Shown: piece by piece, positions 1-8,407 of the stretch
Layout: each line of letters opens with the position of its first letter
Numbering within the stretch: position 1 is the stretch's first letter
Assembly (NCBI RefSeq): GCF_011761355.1
Contig: NZ_JAASRW010000015.1
Coordinates: 1 to 61,325, forward strand
Direction of reading: 5' to 3'
Source of the DNA: Paenibacillus lupini
Lineage (GTDB): Bacteria; Bacillota; Bacilli; Paenibacillales; Paenibacillaceae
Length of the DNA: 61,325 nt
Position numbers and translations under genes: made by a program
Notes under the pieces: model-generated
The model's input: the letters and a program-made list of their open reading frames with translations, nothing else
Told to the model about the DNA's origin: nothing
Database searches by the model: none

Positions 1-26
1 AATCCTTGAATAAGCTAACGCTTACG

Positions 27-143
27 TTTGGTGGCGATGGCGGAGGGGAACCACGCGTTCCCATACCGAACACGACCGTTAAGCCCTCCAGCGCCAATGG
101 TACTTGGACCGCAGGGTCCTGGGAGAGTAGGACGTCGCCAAGC
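27..143 (+). rRNA. rrf: 5S ribosomal RNA
   Basis: The segment starts TTTGGTGGCGATGGCGG and ends GACGTCGCCAAGC, and the two ends pair to form the 5S terminal stem. The internal CCCATACCGAAC and GAGAGTAGGACG blocks are the conserved 5S loops. At about 117 nt it has the normal length for Bacillales. It must be the last gene of an rRNA operon whose 16S and 23S genes lie before the window. The 3' boundary is set by the terminal stem. Confidence 0.95.
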
Positions 144-152
144 AATAAAGAG

Positions 153-181
153 CCTGTCACATTTATGTGGCGGGTTTTTTG
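153..181 (+). terminator. rRNA operon terminator
   Basis: A 10-bp stem (153-162 with 165-174, including G-U pairs) is followed by a run of seven T residues. It lies 10 nt after the 5S gene and would end the rRNA operon. Confidence 0.85.
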
Positions 182-266
182 TTATTCTTTTTTCTTTCGT
201 TGCTCAGTCTTAGATAGCTGTGCCATAATGTGTATATTTACAGGCTAATTCGAGAGGAGCACGGTG

Positions 267-1451
267 ATGACGAAAGAGATACGCTTGCTAACGTTGGATC
301 AGTATGAGGATATGATGGAACTTAGTCAATTTGCTTTTCAGTATGAGGTTCCGCCTGCTAATTATGCAGAAGCAAGGAATCGTTTTGAGCATGAGGAAGC
401 AGAACGATGGGGCATTTACTTGGAGGGTAAGCTAGCTGCGCAGCTTGGGCTGCTTGAGTTCCATACCTATATTGGAGGTAAGCGTTTTGCGATGAGCGGT
501 GTGGCCGGTGTGTCTACATGGCCGGAGTTCAGACGTCAGGGGTTGGTCGCAGAACTTCTCCATCATTCTCTTGTGCAGATGAAGGAGAAGGGGCAAACGC
601 TATCTTTTCTTCATCCTTTTTCGGTAAGCTTTTATCGCAAGTTTGGATGGGAGCTCTATACAGATCTGAAGACTTATAAAATAGATACAAGCTTGATGCC
701 TCCTAGAACATCTTATAACGGGACGATCAAGAGAGTTGCAATTGATTATGAACTATTGAATCCGATCTATCAGGCTTATGCAAAAAGAATAAATGGTGCC
801 CTCGATCGGTCTGAGGCATGGTGGAATTACCGGATCAAGTCGAGTAAAAAGGGACAAACTGTTGTTTACTTCGATACAGCAGGTGAGCCACAAGGCTATG
901 TCATTTATGTGGTGAAGAATAGGGGGCTTCTCGTACATGAGTTTATTGATCTGACGGAAGAAGCGCGCCTTGCTTTGTGGTCATTCCTCTCCCAGCATGA
1001 TTCGATGATTGATCAATTGGAGATGAAGGTAGCTGCAGATGATGGACAAGCTTATTTGCTTGCTAATCCAAGAATTAAGCAGGAGATCATGCCTTACTTT
1101 ATGGCACGGATCGTGGATGCCGAAGCTTTCCTTAGAGAATATCCATTTGAAGCAAGTGGAGAGGAAACCTCCATTGTGCTAGATATTCAAGATGAACATG
1201 CACCGTGGAATGAAGGGATTTATCAGATTTCGATTGATTCAGATGGGACGGCGAATGTACAGCGTTTATCGGGAGAGAATAACCAGGAAACGATTCAGAC
1301 AGGAATTGGAGCATTAGCTGCCATGCTGACAAGTTATAAACGCCCAACAGAGCTGCTTCGTTATGGACAGATTCATGGCGATCGCCATTTTGTAGAGCAA
1401 TTGGAGAGACGGATCCCGGTTCGTACAACGTTTCTACCTGACTTTTTCTAG
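267..1451 (+). CDS. Eis-like GNAT N-acetyltransferase
   Basis: This 394-residue protein resembles the Eis family: an N-terminal GNAT acetyltransferase domain, a second GNAT-like domain and a C-terminal SCP2-type domain. The acetyl-CoA loop is visible as a V-A-G-V-S-T-W-P-E-F-R-R-Q-G-L stretch around residues 76-93. Family members acetylate amines on aminoglycosides or proteins; the substrate here is unknown. The start is ATG 267 because the AGAGGAG site (253-259) is 7 nt away; GTG 264 would be only 4 nt away. It stands alone between the 5S terminator and the guaB promoter, where B. subtilis carries yaaC instead, so this slot differs between genera. Confidence 0.8.
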   Translation: MTKEIRLLTLDQYEDMMELSQFAFQYEVPPANYAEARNRFEHEEAERWGIYLEGKLAAQLGLLEFHTYIGGKRFAMSGVAGVSTWPEFRRQGLVAELLHHSLVQMKEKGQTLSFLHPFSVSFYRKFGWELYTDLKTYKIDTSLMPPRTSYNGTIKRVAIDYELLNPIYQAYAKRINGALDRSEAWWNYRIKSSKKGQTVVYFDTAGEPQGYVIYVVKNRGLLVHEFIDLTEEARLALWSFLSQHDSMIDQLEMKVAADDGQAYLLANPRIKQEIMPYFMARIVDAEAFLREYPFEASGEETSIVLDIQDEHAPWNEGIYQISIDSDGTANVQRLSGENNQETIQTGIGALAAMLTSYKRPTELLRYGQIHGDRHFVEQLERRIPVRTTFLPDFF

Positions 1452-1540
1452 AGCATATATTGTCGGATTACCTATAGCTGGGTATTAAAAGGCTTACTTT
1501 CCTTCTTAAGGGAACCGTTCCACCTATAAACCTAACATCC

Positions 1541-1569
1541 TTGACAGCCCCTACCCCCTCTGATAATAT
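1541..1569 (+). promoter_or_regulatory. SigA-type promoter of guaB
   Basis: A perfect -35 TTGACA (1541-1546) is followed after 17 nt by TAATAT (1564-1569). The predicted start is near 1576, about 40 nt before the guaB start codon. No riboswitch or obvious purine operator is visible in the 165-bp gap after the acetyltransferase gene. Confidence 0.7.
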
Positions 1570-1617
1570 TGCAATAATATGCGTGAGAGGTATCAAAATT
1601 AAGGGAGGAACTTACTC

Positions 1618-3075
1618 GTGTGGGAAACGAAATTCGCCAAAGAAGGCCTGACATTCGATGATGTACTGCTCGTACCGCGGAAATCAGTTGTATTGCCTCG
1701 TGAATCGGACGTATCTACAAAACTTAGCGAAGGCATCAAATTAAATATTCCGCTGCTAAGCGCAGGAATGGACACTGTTACGGAGTCGGCTTTGGCGATT
1801 GCTATAGCTCGTGAGGGCGGTGTCGGCATTATTCATAAAAATATGTCGGTAGCGCAGCAGGCAGAAGAAGTTGATCGTGTTAAACGTTCGGAGAGCGGCG
1901 TTATTACTAATCCATTTTCGCTAACGCCTGATCATCATGTATATGATGCAGAAGAGCTGATGGGCAAATACCGTATCTCTGGTGTGCCGATCGTTGACAG
2001 CGAACAAAAACTGGTTGGTATTTTGACAAACCGTGACCTACGCTTTGTTCATGATTATTCGATAAAAATTCACGAAGTAATGACACGTACTGATCTTGTA
2101 ACGGCACCTGTCGGAACGACTTTGCAAGAAGCAGAAGGTCTTCTTCAAAAGCACAAAATCGAGAAGCTTCCACTCGTTGATGAGAACAACATCCTTAAGG
2201 GTCTCATTACCATTAAAGATATTGAAAAAGCAATTCAATTCCCTAATGCGGCGAAAGACAAGCATGGTCGTCTGCTTTGTGGAGCTGCAGTTGGTATCGG
2301 CAAAGACACAGCTGATCGTGCCGATGCACTCGTACAAGCGGGTATCGACGTACTAGTTGTTGACTCGGCGCATGGTCATCATATTAATATTCTTGATGCG
2401 GTTCGTAAGCTGCGTGCTAAGTATCCGGATCTTACAATCATCGCGGGTAACGTGGCAACAGGTGAAGCAACTCGTGATCTAATTGAAGCAGGAGCATCCG
2501 TTATTAAAGTTGGTATCGGTCCTGGTTCGATCTGTACGACACGTGTTATCGCTGGTATTGGTGTACCACAAATTACAGCTATCTACGATTGTGCTACAGT
2601 AGCACGCGAGTACAATGTACCGGTTATTGCAGACGGTGGCATTAAGTATTCCGGTGATATTACGAAAGCAATCGCAGCAGGAGCAAGTGCGATTATGATC
2701 GGCAGCTTGTTCGCTGGTACAGCTGAAAGCCCAGGCGAAACAGAAATCTTCCAAGGCCGTAGCTTCAAAGTATACCGCGGTATGGGCTCGCTTGGCGCAA
2801 TGAAAGAAGGCAGTAAAGACCGTTACTTCCAAGAGAACGAAAGCAAGCTTGTTCCAGAAGGTATCGAAGGACGTGTTCCTTTCAAAGGTCCTCTTGCTGA
2901 TACGGTTCATCAACTGCTTGGTGGTCTTCGCTCAGGTATGGGTTATTGCGGTACAAAAAATCTTGATGAACTACGTAACGATACGCAATTTATCCGGATT
3001 ACAGGCTCCGGTCTTCGTGAGAGCCATCCGCATGACGTTCAAATTACGAAAGAAGCTCCAAACTACTCGCTGTAA
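1618..3075 (+). CDS. guaB: Inosine-5'-monophosphate dehydrogenase
   Basis: GuaB oxidises IMP to XMP with NAD+, the first committed step to GMP. The 485-residue length matches bacterial IMPDH (488 in B. subtilis). Two CBS domains occupy about residues 95-205 inside the TIM barrel. The catalytic loop G-P-G-S-I-C-T-T-R gives Cys306. The start is GTG 1618, preceded by AAGGGAGG. It is followed by a strong terminator and is the first gene of the conserved guaB-dacA-pdxST-serS order. Confidence 0.97.
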   Translation: MWETKFAKEGLTFDDVLLVPRKSVVLPRESDVSTKLSEGIKLNIPLLSAGMDTVTESALAIAIAREGGVGIIHKNMSVAQQAEEVDRVKRSESGVITNPFSLTPDHHVYDAEELMGKYRISGVPIVDSEQKLVGILTNRDLRFVHDYSIKIHEVMTRTDLVTAPVGTTLQEAEGLLQKHKIEKLPLVDENNILKGLITIKDIEKAIQFPNAAKDKHGRLLCGAAVGIGKDTADRADALVQAGIDVLVVDSAHGHHINILDAVRKLRAKYPDLTIIAGNVATGEATRDLIEAGASVIKVGIGPGSICTTRVIAGIGVPQITAIYDCATVAREYNVPVIADGGIKYSGDITKAIAAGASAIMIGSLFAGTAESPGETEIFQGRSFKVYRGMGSLGAMKEGSKDRYFQENESKLVPEGIEGRVPFKGPLADTVHQLLGGLRSGMGYCGTKNLDELRNDTQFIRITGSGLRESHPHDVQITKEAPNYSL

Positions 3076-3095
3076 GACCCGATTAACGGGAAACG

Positions 3096-3131
3096 GCAGG
3101 CAAGAGACTTAGTCTCTTGCCTGCTTTTTTT
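3096..3131 (+). terminator. guaB terminator
   Basis: A perfect 13-bp stem (3096-3108 with 3112-3124, 3-nt loop) is followed by seven T residues. It separates guaB from dacA. The 224 bp from here to dacA hold only a weak promoter candidate, with TACAAT at 3311-3316. Confidence 0.93.
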
Positions 3132-3355
3132 ATCGAAAGACATCGATAGATGTCTTCTAAATAGATAAGAATTTTCTAATTTCGACTATTAATAGTACAT
3201 ATCCATTCCAATAAAACGTTGATCTGTCGCCCGAGGATGGCAGAGCCGACTCTATTTATACCAGAATGTAGAATCACCCCCCATCGGTTTAACTCTACCT
3301 CCCCCTGTGTTACAATGAAATTCAAACGACTTAGGGATGAAAAGGGGAGAAAACG

Positions 3356-4642
3356 TTGAAAGTATTGCCGGTAAGACTACGGTCGGTAGTAGTAGCTTTT
3401 GGAGCAGTTTTGGTAGCATTATCGTTAGGAACGTCCTCGGTAAATGCAGCAGGTACGCCGGGCGGCGAATGGGTGGAAAACTCCCTTGGCCTTGAGTTAA
3501 GTTCAGGCATCTTGATCGACGCAGACACTGGCCAGGTTGTATATGAAGTTAATGCGGACGAGCCTCGTCCACCTGCAAGTATGACAAAGCTGATGACAGA
3601 GTATATCGTCCTGGAACAAATTAAGAATAAATCACTTTCGTGGGATGAAATGATCACTGTTAGTGAAGAAGCAGCAAGTACGCCAAAAGACGGCTCACAG
3701 GTATATCTTGCGCAAGGTGAGCAATATAAGGTGAAAGACCTTTATATGGCTATGGCTGTAGGTTCTGCGAACGATGCTACGATTGCCTTGGCTTCCGCAA
3801 TTGGCGGCAGCGAGCAAGGTTTTGTAGAGAAAATGAATGAAATGGCTCAAAAACTCGGACTTACTTCCGCTCATTATACAAGTGCAACAGGTTTGGCTGA
3901 TACAACATTGATTTCGGCGAGAGACCAGGCAAAGCTGGCTCAAACGATTATCAAGGATGATCCTGAGTTTCTGGAGTATGCTTCTACGACAGAATACCAG
4001 TTCCGTCCTCGTGATGACAAACCAATCGTTAATATAAACTGGATGCTTGCTTCTAACAAGAACAACACTTATCTGAAGGCTTTTGCTTATGACGGTGTTG
4101 ATGGTATGAAAACAGGCTATATTTCAGCTGCCGGCTATACGTTTACAGGAACAGTTAAACGTGGAGACCAGCGTTATATTAGTGTTGTTATGAATACAAA
4201 GTCGAAGGAAGCACGTTTTAACGAGACGGCGAAGATGTACAACTACGCTTTCAACTCTCTGGAGAAGAAAACAATTATTGCAGCGAAATCTGTGGTAGAA
4301 AAAGCAGAATCGGTTAAGATTAAAAAAGGTGTAAAAAAATCGGTTCCGATTATTACAGAATCCGACATTTCGCTTATTGTGAAAAAGGGAACTGAGCCAA
4401 AGATCGAGCTTGCTGGCTTTGAACTTAAGAAACCGGAAGAGCTTGTTGCTCCAATTAAAGCCGGTCAAGTTGTAGGTACTGCAACGTACAAATATACCGA
4501 TGACCAAGGCAAAGCACTCGAGAAAACAGTCAATCTGATCGCCAGCAAAGATGTGAAGAAGGCAGGCTGGTTCAGCCTGATGTTCCGCGGAATCGGTGGC
4601 TTCTTCTCTGGTTTGTTTAATGGTATTGTTGATTTGTTCTAA
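3356..4642 (+). CDS. dacA: D-alanyl-D-alanine carboxypeptidase (PBP5 type)
   Basis: DacA removes the terminal D-Ala from peptidoglycan pentapeptides outside the membrane. A signal peptide covers about residues 1-31, ending near V-N-A-A. The penicillin-binding motifs are S-M-T-K (Ser75, Lys78), S-A-N and K-T-G. The C-terminal PBP5 domain ends in an amphipathic, aromatic stretch likely to anchor the protein. The length is 428 residues. The start is TTG 3356, with AAAGGGGAG 8 nt upstream. It sits between guaB and pdxS as in B. subtilis. Confidence 0.95.
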   Translation: MKVLPVRLRSVVVAFGAVLVALSLGTSSVNAAGTPGGEWVENSLGLELSSGILIDADTGQVVYEVNADEPRPPASMTKLMTEYIVLEQIKNKSLSWDEMITVSEEAASTPKDGSQVYLAQGEQYKVKDLYMAMAVGSANDATIALASAIGGSEQGFVEKMNEMAQKLGLTSAHYTSATGLADTTLISARDQAKLAQTIIKDDPEFLEYASTTEYQFRPRDDKPIVNINWMLASNKNNTYLKAFAYDGVDGMKTGYISAAGYTFTGTVKRGDQRYISVVMNTKSKEARFNETAKMYNYAFNSLEKKTIIAAKSVVEKAESVKIKKGVKKSVPIITESDISLIVKKGTEPKIELAGFELKKPEELVAPIKAGQVVGTATYKYTDDQGKALEKTVNLIASKDVKKAGWFSLMFRGIGGFFSGLFNGIVDLF

Positions 4643-4691
4643 ACTCGCATCAGACTTACTCTAATCTGTGGAACAGGCGGTAAATCAAGGG

Positions 4692-4726
4692 TTGTCGATT
4701 AATGGCCCATCCTGTAAAATTAATGG
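4692..4726 (+). promoter_or_regulatory. pdxS promoter with direct-repeat operator candidate
   Basis: A promoter candidate TTGTCG (4692-4697), 17 nt, TAAAAT (4715-4720) lies about 100 nt before pdxS. It is overlapped by two perfect copies of ATTAATGG (4698-4705 and 4719-4726) spaced 21 bp, two helical turns. A 10-bp inverted repeat, CTTACTCTAA (4655-4664) with TTAGAGTAAG (4727-4736), encloses the whole region. Whether any protein binds here is unknown. Confidence 0.5.
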
Positions 4727-4817
4727 TTAGAGTAAGCGGCTATGCTTCAACTAAATAAGCGATTAAGCGCAAATACCCCATAGAGGGCTGCGCTCCATTT
4801 TGAGGAGGATTTCTAGC

Positions 4818-5699
4818 ATGGAAACAGGAACTTCGCGCGTAAAACGTGGTATGGCAGAAATGCAAAAAGGCGGCGTAATCATGGACGTTATGAACGCCGA
4901 GCAAGCTAAAATTGCGGAAGCAGCAGGTGCTACGGCAGTTATGGCACTGGAACGTGTACCTTCCGACATTCGTGCAGCAGGCGGCGTTGCCCGTATGGCT
5001 GACCCTACAATTGTAGAACAAGTTATGAAAGTCGTTTCCATTCCGGTTATGGCGAAAGCTCGTATTGGTCATATTGTAGAAGCACGTGTTCTTGAATCAA
5101 TGGGTGTTGACTACATTGACGAGAGCGAAGTACTGACTCCTGCTGATGAAGTGTTCCATATCAGCAAGAATGATTACACTGTTCCTTTCGTTTGTGGTGC
5201 TAAAGACTTGGGCGAAGCTCTTCGTCGTATCCAAGAAGGTGCAGCTATGCTTCGTACTAAAGGCGAGCCAGGAACAGGCAATATCGTTGAAGCTGTTCGT
5301 CACCTTCGTCTGATCAATGGCCAAATCCGCAAAGTGCAAAACTTGTCGAAAGATGAGCTGTACCATGAAGCAAAAGTACTCGGCGTTCCTTATGAGCTGC
5401 TTCTTCAAGTTGCAGAGAACGGTAAACTTCCAGTTGTTAACTTTGCAGCAGGCGGCGTTGCGACTCCATCTGATGCAGCACTGATGATGGAACTAGGTGC
5501 AGACGGCGTATTCGTTGGTTCCGGTATCTTCAAATCGGACAGCCCTGAGAAATTCGCTCGTGCAATCGTAGAAGCAACAACGCATTACAAAGATTACAAG
5601 CTGATTGCTGAAGTATCCAAGAACCTGGGTACGCCAATGAAAGGCATTGAAATCTCGAAGTTGAATGCTAGCGAGCGGATGCAAGACCGCGGTCTGTAA
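4818..5699 (+). CDS. pdxS: Pyridoxal 5'-phosphate synthase lyase subunit
   Basis: PdxS condenses ribose 5-phosphate, glyceraldehyde 3-phosphate and ammonia into pyridoxal phosphate and forms a 12-mer decorated by the glutaminase PdxT. The 293 residues carry the highly conserved opening R-V-K-R-G-M-A-E-M-Q-K-G-G-V-I-M-D-V and the A-R-I-G-H segment. The true start is ATG 4818, 9 nt after GAGGAGG (4802-4808); an upstream in-frame TTG at 4800 precedes that site and is rejected. pdxT follows after 31 nt, making a two-gene vitamin B6 operon. Confidence 0.97.
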   Translation: METGTSRVKRGMAEMQKGGVIMDVMNAEQAKIAEAAGATAVMALERVPSDIRAAGGVARMADPTIVEQVMKVVSIPVMAKARIGHIVEARVLESMGVDYIDESEVLTPADEVFHISKNDYTVPFVCGAKDLGEALRRIQEGAAMLRTKGEPGTGNIVEAVRHLRLINGQIRKVQNLSKDELYHEAKVLGVPYELLLQVAENGKLPVVNFAAGGVATPSDAALMMELGADGVFVGSGIFKSDSPEKFARAIVEATTHYKDYKLIAEVSKNLGTPMKGIEISKLNASERMQDRGL

Positions 5700-5730
5700 G
5701 AAGCGGCATATATAGAAAGGCGTGTAGGCG

Positions 5731-6318
5731 ATGAAAATAGGTGTACTCGCGCTTCAAGGCGCAGTAGCAGAGCATATACGCAGTTTGGAAGCGGCGGGCG
5801 CGGAAGCGGTCGCCGTTAAACGAATCGAAGAGCTTGAAGAGCTGGACGGTATCGTTATTCCAGGCGGCGAAAGCACAACAATCGGCAAACTGATTCGCAA
5901 ATATGGTTTCCTTGAAGCTCTCAAAGAGTTCTCCAAGCAAGGTAAGCCACTCTTTGGAACATGTGCGGGTCTTATTGTTTTGGCGAATAAGATTGATGGT
6001 CAAGATGATGCGCATTTGCAATTGATGGATATGGTCGTTGCCCGCAATGCGTTTGGCCGTCAGCGCGAAAGCTTCGAGACGGATCTTCCGATCAAAGGAA
6101 TTGAAGAAGCGATCCGTGCAGTGTTCATCCGTGCTCCCCTCATTAAAGAAGTTGGCAGTAATGTAGAGGTATTGTCCGTGTACAACGATGAGATTGTGGC
6201 AGCAAGACAAGGGCATCTGCTCGCTTGTTCCTTCCATCCAGAGCTGACGGATGATTATCGCTTGCATGCGTATTTTGTCGACATGGTGAAAGAAGCTGCT
6301 GAATCAATTACGAAGTAA
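5731..6318 (+). CDS. pdxT: Pyridoxal 5'-phosphate synthase glutaminase subunit
   Basis: PdxT hydrolyses glutamine and channels ammonia to PdxS. The 195-residue class I glutaminase has its nucleophile in F-G-T-C-A-G (Cys78), the P-G-G-E-S-T-T motif at residues 44-50, and the S-F-H-P-E-L segment supplying the catalytic His and Glu. It starts at ATG 5731 after GAAAGGCG. Its last codons and the TAA stop lie inside a palindromic repeat (6306-6335) related to the tandem repeat at 29285-29400. Confidence 0.96.
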   Translation: MKIGVLALQGAVAEHIRSLEAAGAEAVAVKRIEELEELDGIVIPGGESTTIGKLIRKYGFLEALKEFSKQGKPLFGTCAGLIVLANKIDGQDDAHLQLMDMVVARNAFGRQRESFETDLPIKGIEEAIRAVFIRAPLIKEVGSNVEVLSVYNDEIVAARQGHLLACSFHPELTDDYRLHAYFVDMVKEAAESITK

Positions 6319-6335
6319 TTGTACTTCGGAAGCAT
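6306..6335 (+). repeat. Single copy of a palindromic repeat at the pdxT stop
   Basis: This 30-bp element matches the unit repeated three times at 29285-29400, with four differences. Its palindrome AATTAC-GAA-GTAATT replaces the AATTGC-GAA-GCAATT of the other copies: both halves of one base pair have changed, so pairing is kept. It contains the pdxT stop codon (6316-6318) and can alternatively fold as CGAAGTA-ATTG-TACTTCG. Confidence 0.6.
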
Positions 6336-6354
6336 AAGAGAGGGGTCTACTTTC

Positions 6355-7638
6355 GTGTTGGACGTGAAATGGCTACGTAATGAATATGAGCAGGTGGAGA
6401 AGGCGCTGAACAACCGCAGAGCCTCGCTCGACCTTATTTCCGCTTTTCCAGAGCTTGACGTAAAACGTCGTGACTTGCTCGTGGAGACGGATACTTTGAA
6501 AAACCGCCGTAATACAGTATCGCAGGAAGTTGCGAAGCTGAAAAAATCAGGCGGAGATGCTGAAGCACTGATCGTAGAGATGCGTGAAGTCGGTGATCGG
6601 ATCAAAGAGCTTGATGAGGAAATCCGTATTGTTGAAGCACAAGTGGAAGAGCTTATGCTGTCGGTTCCCAACCTGCCTCATGAAACGGTTCCGGTAGGTG
6701 CTTCAGAAGAAGATAATGTCGAGATTCGCCGTCATGGTGAACAGACAGTGCTTGGCTTTGAGCCAAAAGCACACTGGGACCTCGCACAAGAGCTTGGGAT
6801 CCTCGACTTTGAGCGTGCGGGTAAAGTAACAGGATCACGCTTTACGTTCTACCGTGGCCTTGGTGCGCGTCTGGAGCGTGCTCTGATCAGCTTCATGATG
6901 GACTTGCACAGTGACCAGCACGGCTATGAAGAAGTGCTGCCGCCTTATCTCGTCAATCGTGACAGCTTGATTGGTACAGGTCAGCTGCCGAAATTTGAAG
7001 AGGACCTGTTCAAAATCAGCGACTCTGATTATTTCTTGATTCCAACAGCAGAAGTTCCGGTAACCAACCTTTATCGTGAAGAAATTCTGTCTGTGGATGA
7101 GCTGCCGAAATATTTCGTAGCTTACAGCTCGTGTTTCCGTTCAGAGGCAGGTGCTGCTGGCCGTGATACACGCGGTCTTATCCGTCAGCATCAGTTCAAC
7201 AAGGTCGAGCTGATTAAACTGGCGAAGCCAGAAGAGTCGTATGATGAGCTGGAGAAAATGACAGCTAATGCAGAGAAAGTGTTGCAGCTGCTTGGCCTGC
7301 CTTATCGTGTATTAGCGCTCTGTACAGGCGACATGGGCTTTACAGCGGCTAAAACGTACGACCTGGAAGTGTGGCTGCCAAGCGCAGGTACATACCGTGA
7401 GATCTCGTCTTGCTCTAACGTAGAGGACTTCCAAGCTCGCCGCGCAGGCATCCGCTTCCGCCGTGAAGCGAAAAGCAAGCCTGAGTTTGTGCATACACTC
7501 AATGGCTCGGGTTTGGCAGTAGGCCGTACCTTTGCTGCGATCCTCGAGAACTACCAGCAAGAGGATGGAACCATTATTGTTCCGGAAGTGCTTCGTCCTT
7601 ACATGGGTGGATTGGACAAAATCAGTCCGCGTAATTAA
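6355..7638 (+). CDS. serS: Seryl-tRNA synthetase
   Basis: SerS charges tRNA-Ser with serine in the cytoplasm. An N-terminal coiled-coil tRNA arm covers about residues 30-105, followed by the class II core with motif 2 around F-R-S-E-A-G-A-A-G-R-D-T and motif 3 G-S-G-L-A-V-G-R-T. The start is GTG 6355, 9 nt after GAGAGGGG (6338-6345); this gives the usual M-L-D-V-K opening and 427 residues. A tRNA-Ser gene follows directly, as in B. subtilis. Confidence 0.97.
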   Translation: MLDVKWLRNEYEQVEKALNNRRASLDLISAFPELDVKRRDLLVETDTLKNRRNTVSQEVAKLKKSGGDAEALIVEMREVGDRIKELDEEIRIVEAQVEELMLSVPNLPHETVPVGASEEDNVEIRRHGEQTVLGFEPKAHWDLAQELGILDFERAGKVTGSRFTFYRGLGARLERALISFMMDLHSDQHGYEEVLPPYLVNRDSLIGTGQLPKFEEDLFKISDSDYFLIPTAEVPVTNLYREEILSVDELPKYFVAYSSCFRSEAGAAGRDTRGLIRQHQFNKVELIKLAKPEESYDELEKMTANAEKVLQLLGLPYRVLALCTGDMGFTAAKTYDLEVWLPSAGTYREISSCSNVEDFQARRAGIRFRREAKSKPEFVHTLNGSGLAVGRTFAAILENYQQEDGTIIVPEVLRPYMGGLDKISPRN

Positions 7639-7649
7639 ATAAATTTGCT

Positions 7650-7696
7650 ACAGGTCAAAAATTAGGTTGCTTCTCGTTTTTGGCCTGTGGTACAAT
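7650..7696 (+). promoter_or_regulatory. tRNA-Ser promoter inside an inverted repeat
   Basis: The promoter TTGCTT (7667-7672), 18 nt, TACAAT (7691-7696) precedes tRNA-Ser. A 12-bp inverted repeat, ACAGGTCAAAAA (7650-7661) with TTTTTGGCCTGT (7677-7688) and one G-U pair, overlaps the -35 region. There is no T run after it, so it is not a classical serS terminator. Confidence 0.6.
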
Positions 7697-7718
7697 AAGC
7701 TTTGTCAGTTCTTAATAC

Positions 7719-7807
7719 GGAGAGGTACCGAAGCGGTCATAACGGGGCAGTCTTGAAAACTGTTAGGGTGCAAGCCCACGTGGGTTCGAGTCCCACCCTC
7801 TCCGCCA
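7719..7807 (+). tRNA. tRNA-Ser (anticodon TGA)
   Basis: An 89-nt type II tRNA folds with acceptor stem GGAGAGG/CCTCTCC, the long variable arm typical of tRNA-Ser, the T-loop GGTTCGAGTCC and an encoded CCA end. The anticodon TGA is at 7754-7756 and reads UCA. Its position directly after serS is conserved with B. subtilis. Confidence 0.97.
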
Positions 7808-7832
7808 GTTTTATAATAAGCATACATACTTA

Positions 7833-7861
7833 CGTCCGAGACTTGGTCTCGGGCGTTTTTT
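7833..7861 (+). terminator. tRNA-Ser terminator
   Basis: A 10-bp stem (7833-7842 with 7846-7855, one G-U pair) is followed by six T residues, 25 nt after the tRNA. Confidence 0.9.
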
Positions 7862-7892
7862 GTTGTCCTGGGGATAAAGAATTTGTCTCTAG

Positions 7893-7978
7893 TTGTATAC
7901 CTGTGTACAAACTAATCAAACTCCTTATACACAATATTGTGAATAAAGTGGGTAATATGTGGATAAGTCTGTGGATAA
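7893..7978 (+). promoter_or_regulatory. DnaA-box cluster and palindrome upstream of a spore gene operon
   Basis: Two perfect DnaA boxes, TGTGGATAA at 7958-7966 and 7970-7978, lie in the same direction 12 bp apart. TGTGAATAA (7938-7946) has one mismatch and is spaced 20 bp from the next. TTATACACA (7925-7933) is a one-mismatch box on the other strand. An 18-bp near-palindrome, TTGTATACCTGTGTACAA (7893-7910), precedes them. The cluster ends 72 bp before the next start codon. DnaA binding is inferred from sequence only. Confidence 0.65.
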
Positions 7979-8050
7979 GTTGGATAGAAAGTTATCGCAT
8001 AATTCGATTCACAATTTCGCATCTTATAAGTTGTGGAGGTGCTTTTATAA

Positions 8051-8395
8051 ATGGCTAATGAAGAGCTTCAAATTGATCAAAATCAGCTTGTAGCTGCATG
8101 GCAGCGTACCTTGCCTGAATGGATTAAAGATGCGGATAATTGCGAAGTATTCCCCGATGAGGCTGATCCAAAGGCTCTGCGCATAACGATTAGTGCAGCA
8201 GGGCGCCAAACTTACTCCTTTGATTTTAAGGTTTGTTATGTGGATAGCCGTGAAATGAAGGTAGAAATTATTGATGTGGATAAAAATAATGTATCAATTG
8301 ATGAGCGAACAGATCCGATGCAGCAGCTTATTCAGGATTACACCCGTCACCTGCATGAATGTGCACAAGCACTTCAGCAGCTGACACATGCATAG
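8051..8395 (+). CDS. Conserved hypothetical protein, 114 residues
   Basis: I do not recognise this family. The protein is acidic and soluble, with no signal peptide or membrane segment; it begins with an E-E-L-Q-I-D-Q-N-Q-L-V helix and ends in a helical H-L-H-E-C-A-Q-A-L-Q-Q-L stretch. It starts at ATG 8051 after GGAGGTG. It heads a tight cluster with two very small genes, the second of which is sspP, which suggests but does not prove a spore role. A DnaA-box cluster lies directly upstream. Confidence 0.7.
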   Translation: MANEELQIDQNQLVAAWQRTLPEWIKDADNCEVFPDEADPKALRITISAAGRQTYSFDFKVCYVDSREMKVEIIDVDKNNVSIDERTDPMQQLIQDYTRHLHECAQALQQLTHA

Positions 8396-8407
8396 GAGGA
8401 ACGATTG

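Noticed and set aside
2479..2913. 144-codon minus-strand open frame inside guaB
   Set aside because: Antisense to an unambiguous IMPDH gene, with Cys/Asn/Thr-rich nonsense composition.
7702..8058. 118-codon plus-strand frame across tRNA-Ser and the DnaA boxes
   Set aside because: It covers the tRNA and its terminator, so it is not a protein gene.
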